Assembly: GCA_947306425.1 (NCBI GenBank)
Contig: CAMZGO010000017.1
Location: forward strand, 1-33,176
Direction: 5' to 3'
Origin: an uncultured Elusimicrobia bacterium
GTDB taxonomy: Bacteria > Elusimicrobiota > Elusimicrobia > Elusimicrobiales > Elusimicrobiaceae
DNA length: 33,176 nt
The first letter of the stretch is position 1; every line of letters begins with the position of its first letter. Of the stretch, positions 16,408-24,911 are shown piece by piece. The notes beneath the pieces are model-generated. The model did no database searches and was not told the origin of the DNA. It saw nothing but the letters and a program-made list of their open reading frames with translations. The translations under genes and the position numbers were made by a program.

Positions 16408-17868
16408 TTACCACCTGTTCCCTAAACGGAGGGCTTCTTCGTACAAACGCAAATATGCAGCGGAAGAACTATCCCAAGAAAAGTCTTTCAACATAGCATT
16501 TTCGCGCAATCTGGCAAAGGCCCTTTTATTATTATACACCTCAAAGGCACGGTTTAAAGTATAGATGAGGGAGTTAGTCTCAAAATTATCTACAAAAAAG
16601 CCGGTCGCCTGCCCCAAAGAATCTGTATTTGTAAAGCCGTTTACAGTATCGGCAAGGCCGCCGGTTTTGGTTGCTACCGGTATGGTACCATAACGCATAG
16701 CAATCATTTGGCTTAAACCGCAAGGTTCAAAACGGGAAGGCATTAAATAAAAATCCCCGGCTGCATAAACTTGATGGGCTAAATTTTCATCAACAACACC
16801 GCAAAAAGCGATATTACGCGGATTTGAGGCCGCCAAATTTTTTAAAGTATTTTCGGCTTTAGGATCCCCTTTTCCCAAAAAGGCAAATTGCATTTTACCG
16901 GCCATTGCTGGTACGGCAGATACAGCCAAATCAATACCCTTTTGATATGTCAAACGGGATACCATCACACAGAGCGGAATATTTTCATTAACATCAAGGC
17001 CTAGTTCCTTTTGAAGGGCTGTCTTACAAAGCACTTTACCGCGCAAACTCTCTTCATCATAACCCATCGGTATAAGACTGTCGTTTTGAGGGTCCCATAC
17101 ATCCGTATCAAGCCCGTTTATAATACCGCTAAAAGCAGGCCCCTTTGAACGTAATACACCTTCAAGGCCGAAACTGTTGCGCCCGTTTATAAGTTCCTTC
17201 GCATAAGTAGGGCTTACCGTCGTAACACGGGTACTGAATACAATGCCTGCTTTCAAAAAACTTATACCGCCCCAATATTCAAATTTATCAGGTGTAAAAT
17301 CGGGGCCGTAAAAGCCGGCTTTATCAAAAGTTGACTTAGGATAATAGCCCTGATAGGCAATATTGTGTATCGTAAAAACAGTTCTTGTACGGGCAAAATA
17401 TGCATCGGTTTTATATACCGTTTCAATATAAGCCGGAATTAGGCCCGTTTGCCAATCGTGTGCGTGTATAATATCAGGTTTAAAGCCGATAAATTTGCAT
17501 GCTTCCAATACCGCGCGGGAAAAGAAAATAAAGCGTTCATCATTATCACTGTAATCTTTATTATGTTCATTATAAAGGCCGGGCCGGTCAAAATATCTGC
17601 CGGAATTTATGAAAAATACCAAAGCATTACCCCATTTGAGATAATATAGACGTGCCGGCTCAACATGATTTCCAACAGGTACCAAAAAAGAACCCGGAAC
17701 GGCTTTTAAAGAAGCAGTATTTTTTACTTTTCTGTAATAAGGTAGCATTAAAAGCACTTTTGCACCGCGTGCGCGGGAAAATTCTTGTGTTATTGCACCT
17801 ACAACATCGGCTAAACCGCCGGTTTTGCAAAAAGGGTACGCCTCACTAGCCGCTAAAACAATATTCAT
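16408..17868 (-). CDS. glgA: Glycogen synthase (ADP-glucose type)
   Basis: The 486-residue GT5 enzyme (E. coli GlgA is 477) adds glucose from ADP-glucose to the growing alpha-1,4-glucan. The N-terminal KTGGLADVVGAI (residues ~15-26) binds ADP-glucose, and HAHDWQTGLIP is the conserved Rossmann loop. PSRFEPCGLSQMIAMRYG contains the catalytic Glu-x7-Glu-type region, and TKTGGLADTV the second KTGG-like motif. The ATG overlaps the scpB stop by one base (TAATG), so the two are translationally coupled. Other glycogen genes are not in the window. Its place in a segregation/division operon is unusual and probably reflects transcriptional convenience, not function. Confidence 0.95.
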   Translation of the reverse strand: MNIVLAASEAYPFCKTGGLADVVGAITQEFSRARGAKVLLMLPYYRKVKNTASLKAVPGSFLVPVGNHVEPARLYYLKWGNALVFFINSGRYFDRPGLYNEHNKDYSDNDERFIFFSRAVLEACKFIGFKPDIIHAHDWQTGLIPAYIETVYKTDAYFARTRTVFTIHNIAYQGYYPKSTFDKAGFYGPDFTPDKFEYWGGISFLKAGIVFSTRVTTVSPTYAKELINGRNSFGLEGVLRSKGPAFSGIINGLDTDVWDPQNDSLIPMGYDEESLRGKVLCKTALQKELGLDVNENIPLCVMVSRLTYQKGIDLAVSAVPAMAGKMQFAFLGKGDPKAENTLKNLAASNPRNIAFCGVVDENLAHQVYAAGDFYLMPSRFEPCGLSQMIAMRYGTIPVATKTGGLADTVNGFTNTDSLGQATGFFVDNFETNSLIYTLNRAFEVYNNKRAFARLRENAMLKDFSWDSSSAAYLRLYEEALRLGNRW

Positions 17869-18671
17869 TATTTTGTTCCTCCGTCTTGGTTTGGTTCCTG
17901 GTTTTCTTCCAGCATTTCTGTTTGATTTTGTTCTTCTGTATTAACTAATTCATCTTCCGCAACATTATCTTCCAAAGGCAAAATATTATCTTTGGAAGGC
18001 GGTAAAACCTGATCAAAGGGTAAATCGCTTTGTATTTCCTTAGGACCTTTTGCTGCAAAGGTTTTTATGTCGGGCAATTCACTTAGATGATTAAGCCCAA
18101 AAACCCTTAAAAATTGTTCCGTAGTGGCATAAACAAGCGGGCGGCCGGCAACTTCTTTTTTACCGGCTATTTTAACAAGGCCTCTGTCCAAAAGTTTTTC
18201 AAGCGGGCCGCTTATATCAACACCGCGTATAACCTCAATTTCGGCACGGGTAACCGGTTGCTTATAAGCAATTATTGCAAGCGTTTCCAAAGCAGCAGGA
18301 GATAAGCGGGCAGACATTTTTTCATTATAAAGTTTCCTTACCCATCTGCCATATTCCGGCTTAGTACACATTTGAAACCCGCCGCCGATTTCAAGCACCT
18401 GCACTGCACTGCCGGCATTGGCATAATCGGTTTGAATTTCCTTGATAATATCACGTGTCAATGCCAAATCCCCTATCTCAGCTACTTGATTTACTTTAGA
18501 TGCACTTAAGGGTCTATCGGTAATGAACAACAGGGTTTCAATAATATTTTTGAAATCCGTACGGGACAAAATGCTTTCTTCCGGTTTAGGTGTTTGATTT
18601 TGTTGTTCGGTATTAATTTGTTCAGGTTGAATTTCTTTTGATTCTTCGGATTTGGGGGCGATATTATCCAT
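17868..18671 (-). CDS. scpB: Segregation and condensation protein B
   Basis: The 267-residue protein has the two winged-helix domains of ScpB (~38-185): ETLLFITDRPLSASKV, LEIGGGFQMCTKPEYG, LSPAALETLAIIAYKQPVTRAEIE and VDISGPLEKLLDRGLVKIAGKKEVAGRPLVYATTE are characteristic in order. An acidic, Gln/Pro-rich N-terminal extension (1-35) and a C-terminal acidic tail (~190-267) flank the core and look disordered. ScpB forms the kleisin-associated dimer with ScpA and SMC in condensin. It directly abuts scpA with no gap and overlaps glgA by one base. Confidence 0.96.
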   Translation of the reverse strand: MDNIAPKSEESKEIQPEQINTEQQNQTPKPEESILSRTDFKNIIETLLFITDRPLSASKVNQVAEIGDLALTRDIIKEIQTDYANAGSAVQVLEIGGGFQMCTKPEYGRWVRKLYNEKMSARLSPAALETLAIIAYKQPVTRAEIEVIRGVDISGPLEKLLDRGLVKIAGKKEVAGRPLVYATTEQFLRVFGLNHLSELPDIKTFAAKGPKEIQSDLPFDQVLPPSKDNILPLEDNVAEDELVNTEEQNQTEMLEENQEPNQDGGTK

Positions 18672-19433
18672 TTAATTTTCCTCCGCTTGTTCTAAAAGTT
18701 TATGGTAATCATCATTTTTGTGTTCTTGGTTTAAATAAATCCTTATTTCCCCGTTTTGTTTATCTTGACGGGCGTAAATTTTATTTATTTTCAAAAGTTC
18801 AAGCACCGCCATGAAACAGGTTATAACACCGCGTTTTTTTGTTTCCCCAGCAAAAATATCATCAATCAAAACCCAGGGGCGTGAAGTAACTAAAGCAAGA
18901 ACTTTATCCATCTTCTTGTCTATAGGAAATTCCTCAATTTTTAAAAGATCTGCATTTTGCCTTTCTTCAAGGCGGGCAAAAGCACGTTTAACAGCTGCAA
19001 GCAAATCAAACAACTGAACATTTATTACCTTTTCACCCTGGTCAAAAACAGGTGCCTGCTTATAAAAATTATCTTTAAATTTATCAAAATTATCTTGCAA
19101 AAAACCGGAGGCCTGTTTAAACTTTTCATATTCAACTAATTTGGCAATAAGTTCCTGTGCAGGATCAGGGCCCTGATCCTCAGTAGACGGAACTTGGCTC
19201 GGTAAAAGTTGGCGTGCTTTAATTTGCATTAATGTGCTTGCCATAACTAAAAATTCACCGGCAACATCCAAATTAAGTTGCTTCATCAGGTCCAAATACT
19301 CTAAATATTGCGTAGTAATGGCGGAGATATTTACCTCATAAATATCTAGATTATCTTTTTTAATTAGATGCAGCAGAAGATCCAAAGGGCCTTCAAATAC
19401 ATCAAGTTGTATTTTTAGAGTATCTGTTTCCAT
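18672..19433 (-). CDS. scpA: Segregation and condensation protein A (kleisin)
   Basis: The 253-residue kleisin bridges the SMC ATPase heads of the condensin complex. The N-terminal motif DVFEGPLDLLLHLIKKDNLDIYEVNI (~11-36) is the hallmark, followed by the helical SMC-neck-binding part (ASTLMQIKARQLLP) and a C-terminal winged helix (~170-240). The length is standard. It starts immediately after the trpS stop and ends one base before the scpB start. The order site-2 protease-trpS-scpA-scpB is frequent in other phyla. Confidence 0.97.
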   Translation of the reverse strand: METDTLKIQLDVFEGPLDLLLHLIKKDNLDIYEVNISAITTQYLEYLDLMKQLNLDVAGEFLVMASTLMQIKARQLLPSQVPSTEDQGPDPAQELIAKLVEYEKFKQASGFLQDNFDKFKDNFYKQAPVFDQGEKVINVQLFDLLAAVKRAFARLEERQNADLLKIEEFPIDKKMDKVLALVTSRPWVLIDDIFAGETKKRGVITCFMAVLELLKINKIYARQDKQNGEIRIYLNQEHKNDDYHKLLEQAEEN

Positions 19434-20492
19434 TTAATAAATTCTTATTGCCTTTTTAACTTCAGCCAAAGTTTTGGCAGCACTTGCCCGTGCCTTTTCT
19501 GCCCCTTCTTTAAGTATCTTATCTAAATAAGTTTTATTTTTAAGAAGTTCTTGTTTCTTTGCATTAAAATCTTCAAAAGAAGGCCGCATATATTCAAAAA
19601 GTTCTTTTTTACACGCCACACAACCAAGTGCACCCGTTCTACATTCTTGGCAGCGTTTTTCAAAACCGGGATTATAAAGTTTGTGGAAAGTAAAAACAGT
19701 ACAACCCTCGGGATTGGCAGGGTCGGCGGCGCGTTTTTTGTTTGGGTCCGTAAACATAGACATAACTTTTTTGCGCAAAACCTCAATATCTTCCCCAACT
19801 TCTATTGTATTGCCGTAGGATTTTGACATTTTACGCCCGTCCAAACCCGTTACTTTGGGTACTTTGGTAAAAAGTGCCTTTGGCTCTACCAAAACATCCG
19901 TATTAAATTGTTCGTTAAACCTTCTTGCAATTTCGCGGGTAATTTCAAGATGTGCGCTTTGGTCTTGTCCTACAGGAACATAAGTTGCTTTATGTATCAA
20001 AATATCAGTAGCCATTAGAACCGGGTAGCCAAGAAAACCAAAAGATGCAATCTCGGACAATTCTTTTTCAGTCAGCATAGAAAGTTTTTCAGCGGCAGTT
20101 TTATCATCACCCAAACGGCCGGCATATTTCTTTTTAAAAATTTCCACAAGTTGTTCTTTGTAGGTCGGGTTTCTAAGTAACCAGCCCAGAGGTGTTATCA
20201 TGGCAAGTAAAGTATTAAGCTCGGAAACTTCCGGAACATGAGACTGCACAAATATAGTGCATTTTTCCGGATTAAGCCCGGAAGCAAGCCAAGTGACAAC
20301 CATATCAAGAGTATTTTGGGTTAAATTTTCGGTAGCATCGCTTGCTGTTGTAAGAGCATGTAAATCAGCAACAAAAAAATAACAATTATGGGTATTCTGT
20401 AAATTAAGCCAATTATTTAGTGCACCGAAAAAATTTCCTAAATGTATCTTACCCGTAGGGCGCATACCGGAAACTATAATTTTAGAGTCCAT
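19434..20492 (-). CDS. trpS: Tryptophanyl-tRNA synthetase with a Cys cluster
   Basis: This class I aminoacyl-tRNA synthetase is 352 residues from the preferred start. Motifs are SGMRPTGKIHLGNFFG (the HIGH equivalent) and GRKMSKSYGN (KMSKS at ~221). The frame is open to a TTG at 20510, but a perfect GGAGG (20501-20505) sits 8 bp before the ATG at 20492, so I take that start. Residues 264-294 contain C-x16-C-x2-C-x6-C-x2-C. The last C-x6-C-x2-C and the upstream Cys match the [4Fe-4S] ligands described in Thermotoga TrpRS (C-x22-C-x6-C-x2-C), with the spacer 3 residues shorter. It overlaps the end of the site-2 protease gene by 11 bp. Confidence 0.96.
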   Translation of the reverse strand: MDSKIIVSGMRPTGKIHLGNFFGALNNWLNLQNTHNCYFFVADLHALTTASDATENLTQNTLDMVVTWLASGLNPEKCTIFVQSHVPEVSELNTLLAMITPLGWLLRNPTYKEQLVEIFKKKYAGRLGDDKTAAEKLSMLTEKELSEIASFGFLGYPVLMATDILIHKATYVPVGQDQSAHLEITREIARRFNEQFNTDVLVEPKALFTKVPKVTGLDGRKMSKSYGNTIEVGEDIEVLRKKVMSMFTDPNKKRAADPANPEGCTVFTFHKLYNPGFEKRCQECRTGALGCVACKKELFEYMRPSFEDFNAKKQELLKNKTYLDKILKEGAEKARASAAKTLAEVKKAIRIY

Positions 20493-21117
20493 TAAAACTT
20501 CCTCCGACAAAAGATAGTATTAAATTAAAAACAAAATAAAAAACAGGTACTATAATTTTTGAAAATGCGCCCGTAAAAATTAAAAATATTACAAGCAGCA
20601 TCCCATAGCGCTCAAAACGCATATATCTATCAGCTGCTTGAAGCGGAAGAAAACGCGCAACAATCTTACTGCCGTCAAGCGGCGGTATGGGCATCAAATT
20701 AAACATAGCCAAAAGTAAATTAATGAGTATTGCATAAATCAATACTTTTATTAAAACTACAAAATTAGGCGAAAACATAAAAGTTAATTTCAAAAGCAAA
20801 ACGGAAATTAAAACCAAAAGCAAATTAGATGCCGGCCCGGCAAAAGCCACTTTTGCCATGTCATTACGTATATTGTTCAAGTTATAAGGATTTATCGGCA
20901 CCGGTTTCGCCCAACCGAATAAAGGCCAACCCATAATTAAACAAAAAAAAGGCACAAATACGGAACCGACCAAATCAATATGTTTAAGCGGATTAAAAGT
21001 AAGCCGGCCGAGAATATAAGCAGTATCATCACCGTTACGGCAAGCAACATAACCATGCGCGTATTCGTGCAGGATAATTGAGAAAAACAATATGGGCAAA
21101 TATACAATAGCGTCCAT
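20482..21117 (-). CDS. Site-2 protease family (M50) membrane metalloprotease
   Basis: This 211-residue, six-helix-type integral membrane protein has HEYAH at residues 17-21 (the HExxH zinc motif) in the first helix. A later NLMPIPPLDGSKI supplies the third ligand Asp in the PxxDG motif. It is the short, PDZ-less S2P class (YwhC/Rip-like), which cuts membrane-embedded substrates; the substrate is unknown. The operon order with trpS and scpAB is typical of this subgroup in many bacteria. The promoter -10 lies 7 nt upstream of the ATG, so its mRNA should be leaderless. It is the first gene of a seven-gene operon. Confidence 0.92.
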   Translation of the reverse strand: MDAIVYLPILFFSIILHEYAHGYVACRNGDDTAYILGRLTFNPLKHIDLVGSVFVPFFCLIMGWPLFGWAKPVPINPYNLNNIRNDMAKVAFAGPASNLLLVLISVLLLKLTFMFSPNFVVLIKVLIYAILINLLLAMFNLMPIPPLDGSKIVARFLPLQAADRYMRFERYGMLLVIFLIFTGAFSKIIVPVFYFVFNLILSFVGGSFNGL

Positions 21118-21123
21118 AATAAC

Positions 21124-21152
21124 ATTATAGCATTTATGGGGTATACTTATAA
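21124..21152 (-). promoter_or_regulatory. Leaderless promoter of the S2P-trpS-scpAB-glgA-ftsX-envC operon
   Basis: On the minus strand, extended -10 TGCTATAAT (TATAAT at 21124-21129) has a weak -35 TTATAA (21147-21152) 17 bp upstream. The start 7 nt after the -10 is the A of the ATG at 21117. Confidence 0.6.
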
Positions 21153-21228
21153 TTTAATTGTACTTAATAAAGTACCCTCATTACATAAAGATTGAAGTGT
21201 GGAATTTACAGATATTACCTTAAACTTA

Positions 21229-22695
21229 TTACTTCTTTTTTACATCTTCGTAAAGAGCGTAAAAACCGCGGCCGCCTTGTTTGACGTGATATAAAGCATC
21301 ATCTGCACATTTAAAAAGGTTACTCATTTCATCACTATCAGTCGGAAAAACGGCTATACCCTGGCTGATTGAAAGTTTGACTTCCTTACCGCCGCTTAAA
21401 TCGGCCGGAAGGGAAATTTCTTTAACCCTTTTTAAAAGACGGGCGGCAATATGTTTGGCTTCTTCCCCTGTAGTACGGGGAAGTAATATAACCATCTCAT
21501 CCCCGCCGTAACGGCAAGGCAAATCTGTTTGACGCAAACTTTCTTTAATAATTGTACTTACGGATTTTAAAGCTTCATCTCCAAAAAGATGCCCGTAAGT
21601 ATCATTTATTTGCTTAAAGTAATCAATATCTAACAGTATAAGCGAAAATACTAAATTGAAACGTTTTGAACGGTAAATTTCCTGTGCTAAATTTTCCTTA
21701 AAAAACCGCCTTAAAGCAAGCCCTGTTAAATCATCGTAATTGGAAAGTTCCTGTACCTTTTCAAAAAGACGGGCATTATCAATAGCCAAAGCAATTTGCG
21801 AGGAAAACTGTTTCAAAGATAAAACTTCCCCTTTCTTTATCGGTGTCCTTGAAAGCACATTATCAAAACACATAAATCCCAAATTTTTGCCTTGTACCGA
21901 AAGCGGTATCATCAGGCGTATATCGGAATTTGAAGCATCAGCTACAAGTTTCTTTTTAATATTAGGTCCTATTTCCAATGTCTTAACTTCTCCGGACAAA
22001 TCAACGGAATATCCCTCAATAATATCATTGGTTTTAGGATCACAAAGATAAAGTGAAGTCCTGTCAAACCTAAAGGCATCTTGTATACTTAAAAGTATTT
22101 CCTGCAAACTATCACTAAGACGTAAAGATGTGGCAAAAACAGCAGATAATTTATTTAGGGCTTCAGCCCTTTTAAGCTGCGCACTGTGATACATATCAAC
22201 TTCCGTTAAGTTAATACGGGAAGAAAGTTCCCTGGCTAATTCAATTAAAATTTCTTTTTCGCTTTCGGTAAAGGGTTTATTCTTTTTTAAACGCTCTACA
22301 CGGAAAACACCTAGAGAACTTGGCATTGAAACACCTGTTTTCATAGTCCTGATACTGTTTTGCGGTCCGCGCCATTTAAGCAGGACATACACGGCAGGAT
22401 AATCTAAAGAAGGACTATCCATAACACCGTCTTGCAAAAGCTTAATAATTTCCGGTGAATTTTTATCAACAAAAATATCTTCCTGCAAATTATATACTTT
22501 TTTCCCTTCGCACATTATTTTTAAAGAAAGAACGGATTTTTTATCAAGCCAATCATAATAAAAAACTCTGTCTGCGCCAATATAATCTTCTATCAAAGGC
22601 ATAGCATTGGCGAGCAAAGATTGCATATCCCCAAAATGTTCCGAAAGGGCTTGATAAAAAGAATAAAGCAAATTAGTTCTTTTATTTGTTTCCAT
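21229..22695 (-). CDS. GAF-GAF-GGDEF diguanylate cyclase, cytoplasmic
   Basis: From the ATG at 22695 (1 bp after the upstream stop) the protein is 488 residues. The frame also opens at 22731, inside the upstream gene; neither start has a good ribosome site, so coupling is likely. Two GAF-like domains (~15-170 and ~180-315) precede the GGDEF domain (~320-485). The cyclase has YDDLTGLALRRFF, LDIDYFKQINDTYGH and RYGGDEMVILLPR. The active-site GGDEM is intact apart from the common F-to-M change. RQTD five residues before GGDEM is the canonical RxxD inhibitory site for c-di-GMP. No membrane segment or signal peptide is present. It probably makes c-di-GMP from two GTP in response to a signal sensed by the GAFs or by its operon partner. 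Confidence 0.93.
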   Translation of the reverse strand: METNKRTNLLYSFYQALSEHFGDMQSLLANAMPLIEDYIGADRVFYYDWLDKKSVLSLKIMCEGKKVYNLQEDIFVDKNSPEIIKLLQDGVMDSPSLDYPAVYVLLKWRGPQNSIRTMKTGVSMPSSLGVFRVERLKKNKPFTESEKEILIELARELSSRINLTEVDMYHSAQLKRAEALNKLSAVFATSLRLSDSLQEILLSIQDAFRFDRTSLYLCDPKTNDIIEGYSVDLSGEVKTLEIGPNIKKKLVADASNSDIRLMIPLSVQGKNLGFMCFDNVLSRTPIKKGEVLSLKQFSSQIALAIDNARLFEKVQELSNYDDLTGLALRRFFKENLAQEIYRSKRFNLVFSLILLDIDYFKQINDTYGHLFGDEALKSVSTIIKESLRQTDLPCRYGGDEMVILLPRTTGEEAKHIAARLLKRVKEISLPADLSGGKEVKLSISQGIAVFPTDSDEMSNLFKCADDALYHVKQGGRGFYALYEDVKKK

Positions 22696-22696
22696 A

Positions 22697-23899
22697 CTAA
22701 TCACTGTAAAGGCGAAGTATTTCTTGAACATCCCTATCGGCCTTTTTCAACTCCTGTTTCAAAAGTTCGGGCGTATATTTGCGCATTAAAATAGCGCTTG
22801 AAACAGCCCCCATAACATTTGCCATTATTTCCATAACCGCACCTGTTACAATATGATTCGGCAAAGTTCGTGCGGAAGCAATAATATTAGTATAATTTTG
22901 GACTCTTTGAGGTGATGCTAAAAGGAAATTTTCAAAAGCGCCTTCAAATGCAGGAAAAACTTCCGCCTTTGAAGCATAAGATACTTGTTTATCGGGCCTT
23001 GTAAGCCATTTTAAAAGGGTATATGCGGCTTTGCTTTCTTTGCTTTCCCTCAAAATACCAAGATTAGTACCGCCTAAATAATTAACAATTTTTTTAGCGG
23101 TTTTTGGAATAGGAAGGGTCTTGACTTTAAAACTTTCCCTCTCAAACATAGAAATATTTTGCCGTCTTGTAATAATTAAACTTGATTTACCGGCTGAAAT
23201 ATTCCCAATGGAACTGCGTTCCCTTAAAATAGGCATATATCCCTTTAAAGCCAAATCAATAAAATCTTGCATACCTTCTTGGAAAGCAGTGCTGCTAAAA
23301 CCGGAATTTTGCATATCCTGCGTAAACAATTCCGCACCTCTGCCCCATAAGCAAGGCAGCACAGCCCTATGAGATAAAGAACCCCGCCAATCACTGTTTT
23401 GGACGGGAAAATAATCATCCACGTCATTAAAATGTTCCTTTAATTTGGAACAAATATCCAGCATACCTTGCCAAGTGGAGAGTGCTTCTTCAGGGTTAAC
23501 GGTAACAGCCTTTAGGTGGTCCTCCCTATAATGCAAAGCGGTAATATCAAGCCACCAAGGGAAAGAATAAATTTCCTTAGTTACATTAGAAAAACAATGA
23601 GGGCGCAACGGGTCAATGACTTCGGAAACTGAAATATTTTTATCAAACTTTTTAAGAGGTTCAAGTAATTTAGCAGTGGCTAAAATCTCCGTCCAATAAT
23701 GCGGAAAAGCAATCAAATCAGGGCAGCCCTCTTTTCCAATATCGTGTTTAAGAGTAAAAATTTTAGTCCATAAAGTACGCCGGTTAATAATTTGAACATC
23801 CAAATTTATGTCCGGATTTTGGCGGAGGAAATCCCGCAAAAATCCGTTCATTACATCGGCGGTTTCTAACCCTGTATCGGGCAGCATCCAAAAAATCAT
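22697..23899 (-). CDS. Solute-binding-protein-like protein without signal peptide
   Basis: The 400-residue protein resembles family 1 extracellular solute-binding proteins of ABC sugar importers. MIFWMLPDTG is like the mature N-terminal beta strand of such proteins, followed by PDLIAFPHYWTEILATAKLLEPL and YLGGTNLGILRESKESKAAYTLLKWL. The C-terminal helices (GAVSSAILMRKYTPELLKQELKKA) match the family pattern. There is no signal peptide or lipobox: the ORF starts at the first strand and its ATG overlaps the tsaD stop (ATGA), so no upstream extension fits. It would therefore be cytoplasmic, unlike the family. The next gene, 1 bp downstream, is a cytoplasmic GAF-GGDEF protein, suggesting an intracellular ligand sensor for it. 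No ABC transporter genes are nearby. Confidence 0.85.
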   Translation of the reverse strand: MIFWMLPDTGLETADVMNGFLRDFLRQNPDINLDVQIINRRTLWTKIFTLKHDIGKEGCPDLIAFPHYWTEILATAKLLEPLKKFDKNISVSEVIDPLRPHCFSNVTKEIYSFPWWLDITALHYREDHLKAVTVNPEEALSTWQGMLDICSKLKEHFNDVDDYFPVQNSDWRGSLSHRAVLPCLWGRGAELFTQDMQNSGFSSTAFQEGMQDFIDLALKGYMPILRERSSIGNISAGKSSLIITRRQNISMFERESFKVKTLPIPKTAKKIVNYLGGTNLGILRESKESKAAYTLLKWLTRPDKQVSYASKAEVFPAFEGAFENFLLASPQRVQNYTNIIASARTLPNHIVTGAVMEIMANVMGAVSSAILMRKYTPELLKQELKKADRDVQEILRLYSD

Positions 23900-24909
23900 T
23901 TACTAATCCAACTCCTTAAAGACATATTCGGGTTTATTTTTATACTTTTATTCATTTTAGCATAATTTAATTTATGAAAAGCACACAAAGCCAACATTGC
24001 TGCATTATCGGAAGTTAACCCGCGCCCGGCAAAACGTACATTATAGCCAAGTTTTTGACCTTCGTCAAGCATTTTTTCTTGCAATTTTTTATTAGCGCAA
24101 ACACCGCCGCCGATAACAATATTTTTTATACCGTATTTTTCCGCTGCACTTATGGTTTTATATACCAGGGTATCGGTTACGGCCTCCTCAAAAGCAAGGC
24201 AGACATCAGCGGGATTATAGTCTTTATGGTCCCTAAGATAATAACTGACTGCAGTCTTAATACCGCTAAATGAAAACTCAAAATTTCCTTTCATAAAAGG
24301 ACGCGGAAATTTTACAGCGCCAAGTGTTCCCCTCAAAGCCAAAGCCGAAACTTGCGGCCCGCCCGGATAAGGTAATTTCAAAAGTTTGGCAACTTTGTCA
24401 AAAGCCTCGCCGGCGGCATCATCACGGGTCTTGCCAAGCAGTTTATATTTACCGTAGGCAGCAACTTTCCAAAGTTCCGTATGACCGCCGGAAACAATTA
24501 AAGAAATTAAAGGAAAGTTTAAAGGTTTATTTGCTAAATTACCCTCAAACTCAGCCGCATATAAGTGCCCCTCCAAATGGTTTACACCCATAACAGGTAC
24601 ATTATACAAAGCGCCCAAGGTTTCTGCCGCGACACGCCCGACTAAAAGCCCCCCGGGTAAACCCGGACCGTTGGCAAAAGCAATGGTTGTCGGAGTAATT
24701 TGTTTATCTTTAAGTGCCGCCAATACAACACTTGCGACTTTTGCGGCATGGGCCCTGCTTGCAAGTTCCGGAACTACACCGGCATATTTTTTATGTAAAT
24801 CAATTTGGGTATAAATAATATTAGATAACAATTCCCGTCCATTTTTTAAAACGGCGGCAGACGTCTCATCACAAGTAGTTTCAATGGCAAGGATATAACT
24901 GTCTTTCAC
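23896..24909 (-). CDS. tsaD: tRNA N6-threonylcarbamoyladenosine transferase TsaD
   Basis: This 337-residue protein (Kae1/Gcp/YgjD, ASKHA fold) transfers threonylcarbamoyl to A37 of ANN-decoding tRNAs. It begins ILAIETTCDETSAAV and carries the metal-binding HLEGHLYA near residue 110. SGGHTEL and GGGVCANKKL near residues 130 and 260 are diagnostic, and the length is standard. It starts 2 bp after the ctpA stop and overlaps the solute-binding-like gene through ATGA. The partners tsaB, tsaC and tsaE are not in the window. Confidence 0.97.
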   Translation of the reverse strand: MKDSYILAIETTCDETSAAVLKNGRELLSNIIYTQIDLHKKYAGVVPELASRAHAAKVASVVLAALKDKQITPTTIAFANGPGLPGGLLVGRVAAETLGALYNVPVMGVNHLEGHLYAAEFEGNLANKPLNFPLISLIVSGGHTELWKVAAYGKYKLLGKTRDDAAGEAFDKVAKLLKLPYPGGPQVSALALRGTLGAVKFPRPFMKGNFEFSFSGIKTAVSYYLRDHKDYNPADVCLAFEEAVTDTLVYKTISAAEKYGIKNIVIGGGVCANKKLQEKMLDEGQKLGYNVRFAGRGLTSDNAAMLALCAFHKLNYAKMNKSIKINPNMSLRSWISK

Positions 24910-24911
24910 TA

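Noticed and set aside
20493-20510. TTG start of trpS at 20510
   Set aside because: The ATG at 20492 has a perfect GGAGG 8 bp upstream and matches the usual TrpRS N-terminus just before the SGxxPTG motif.
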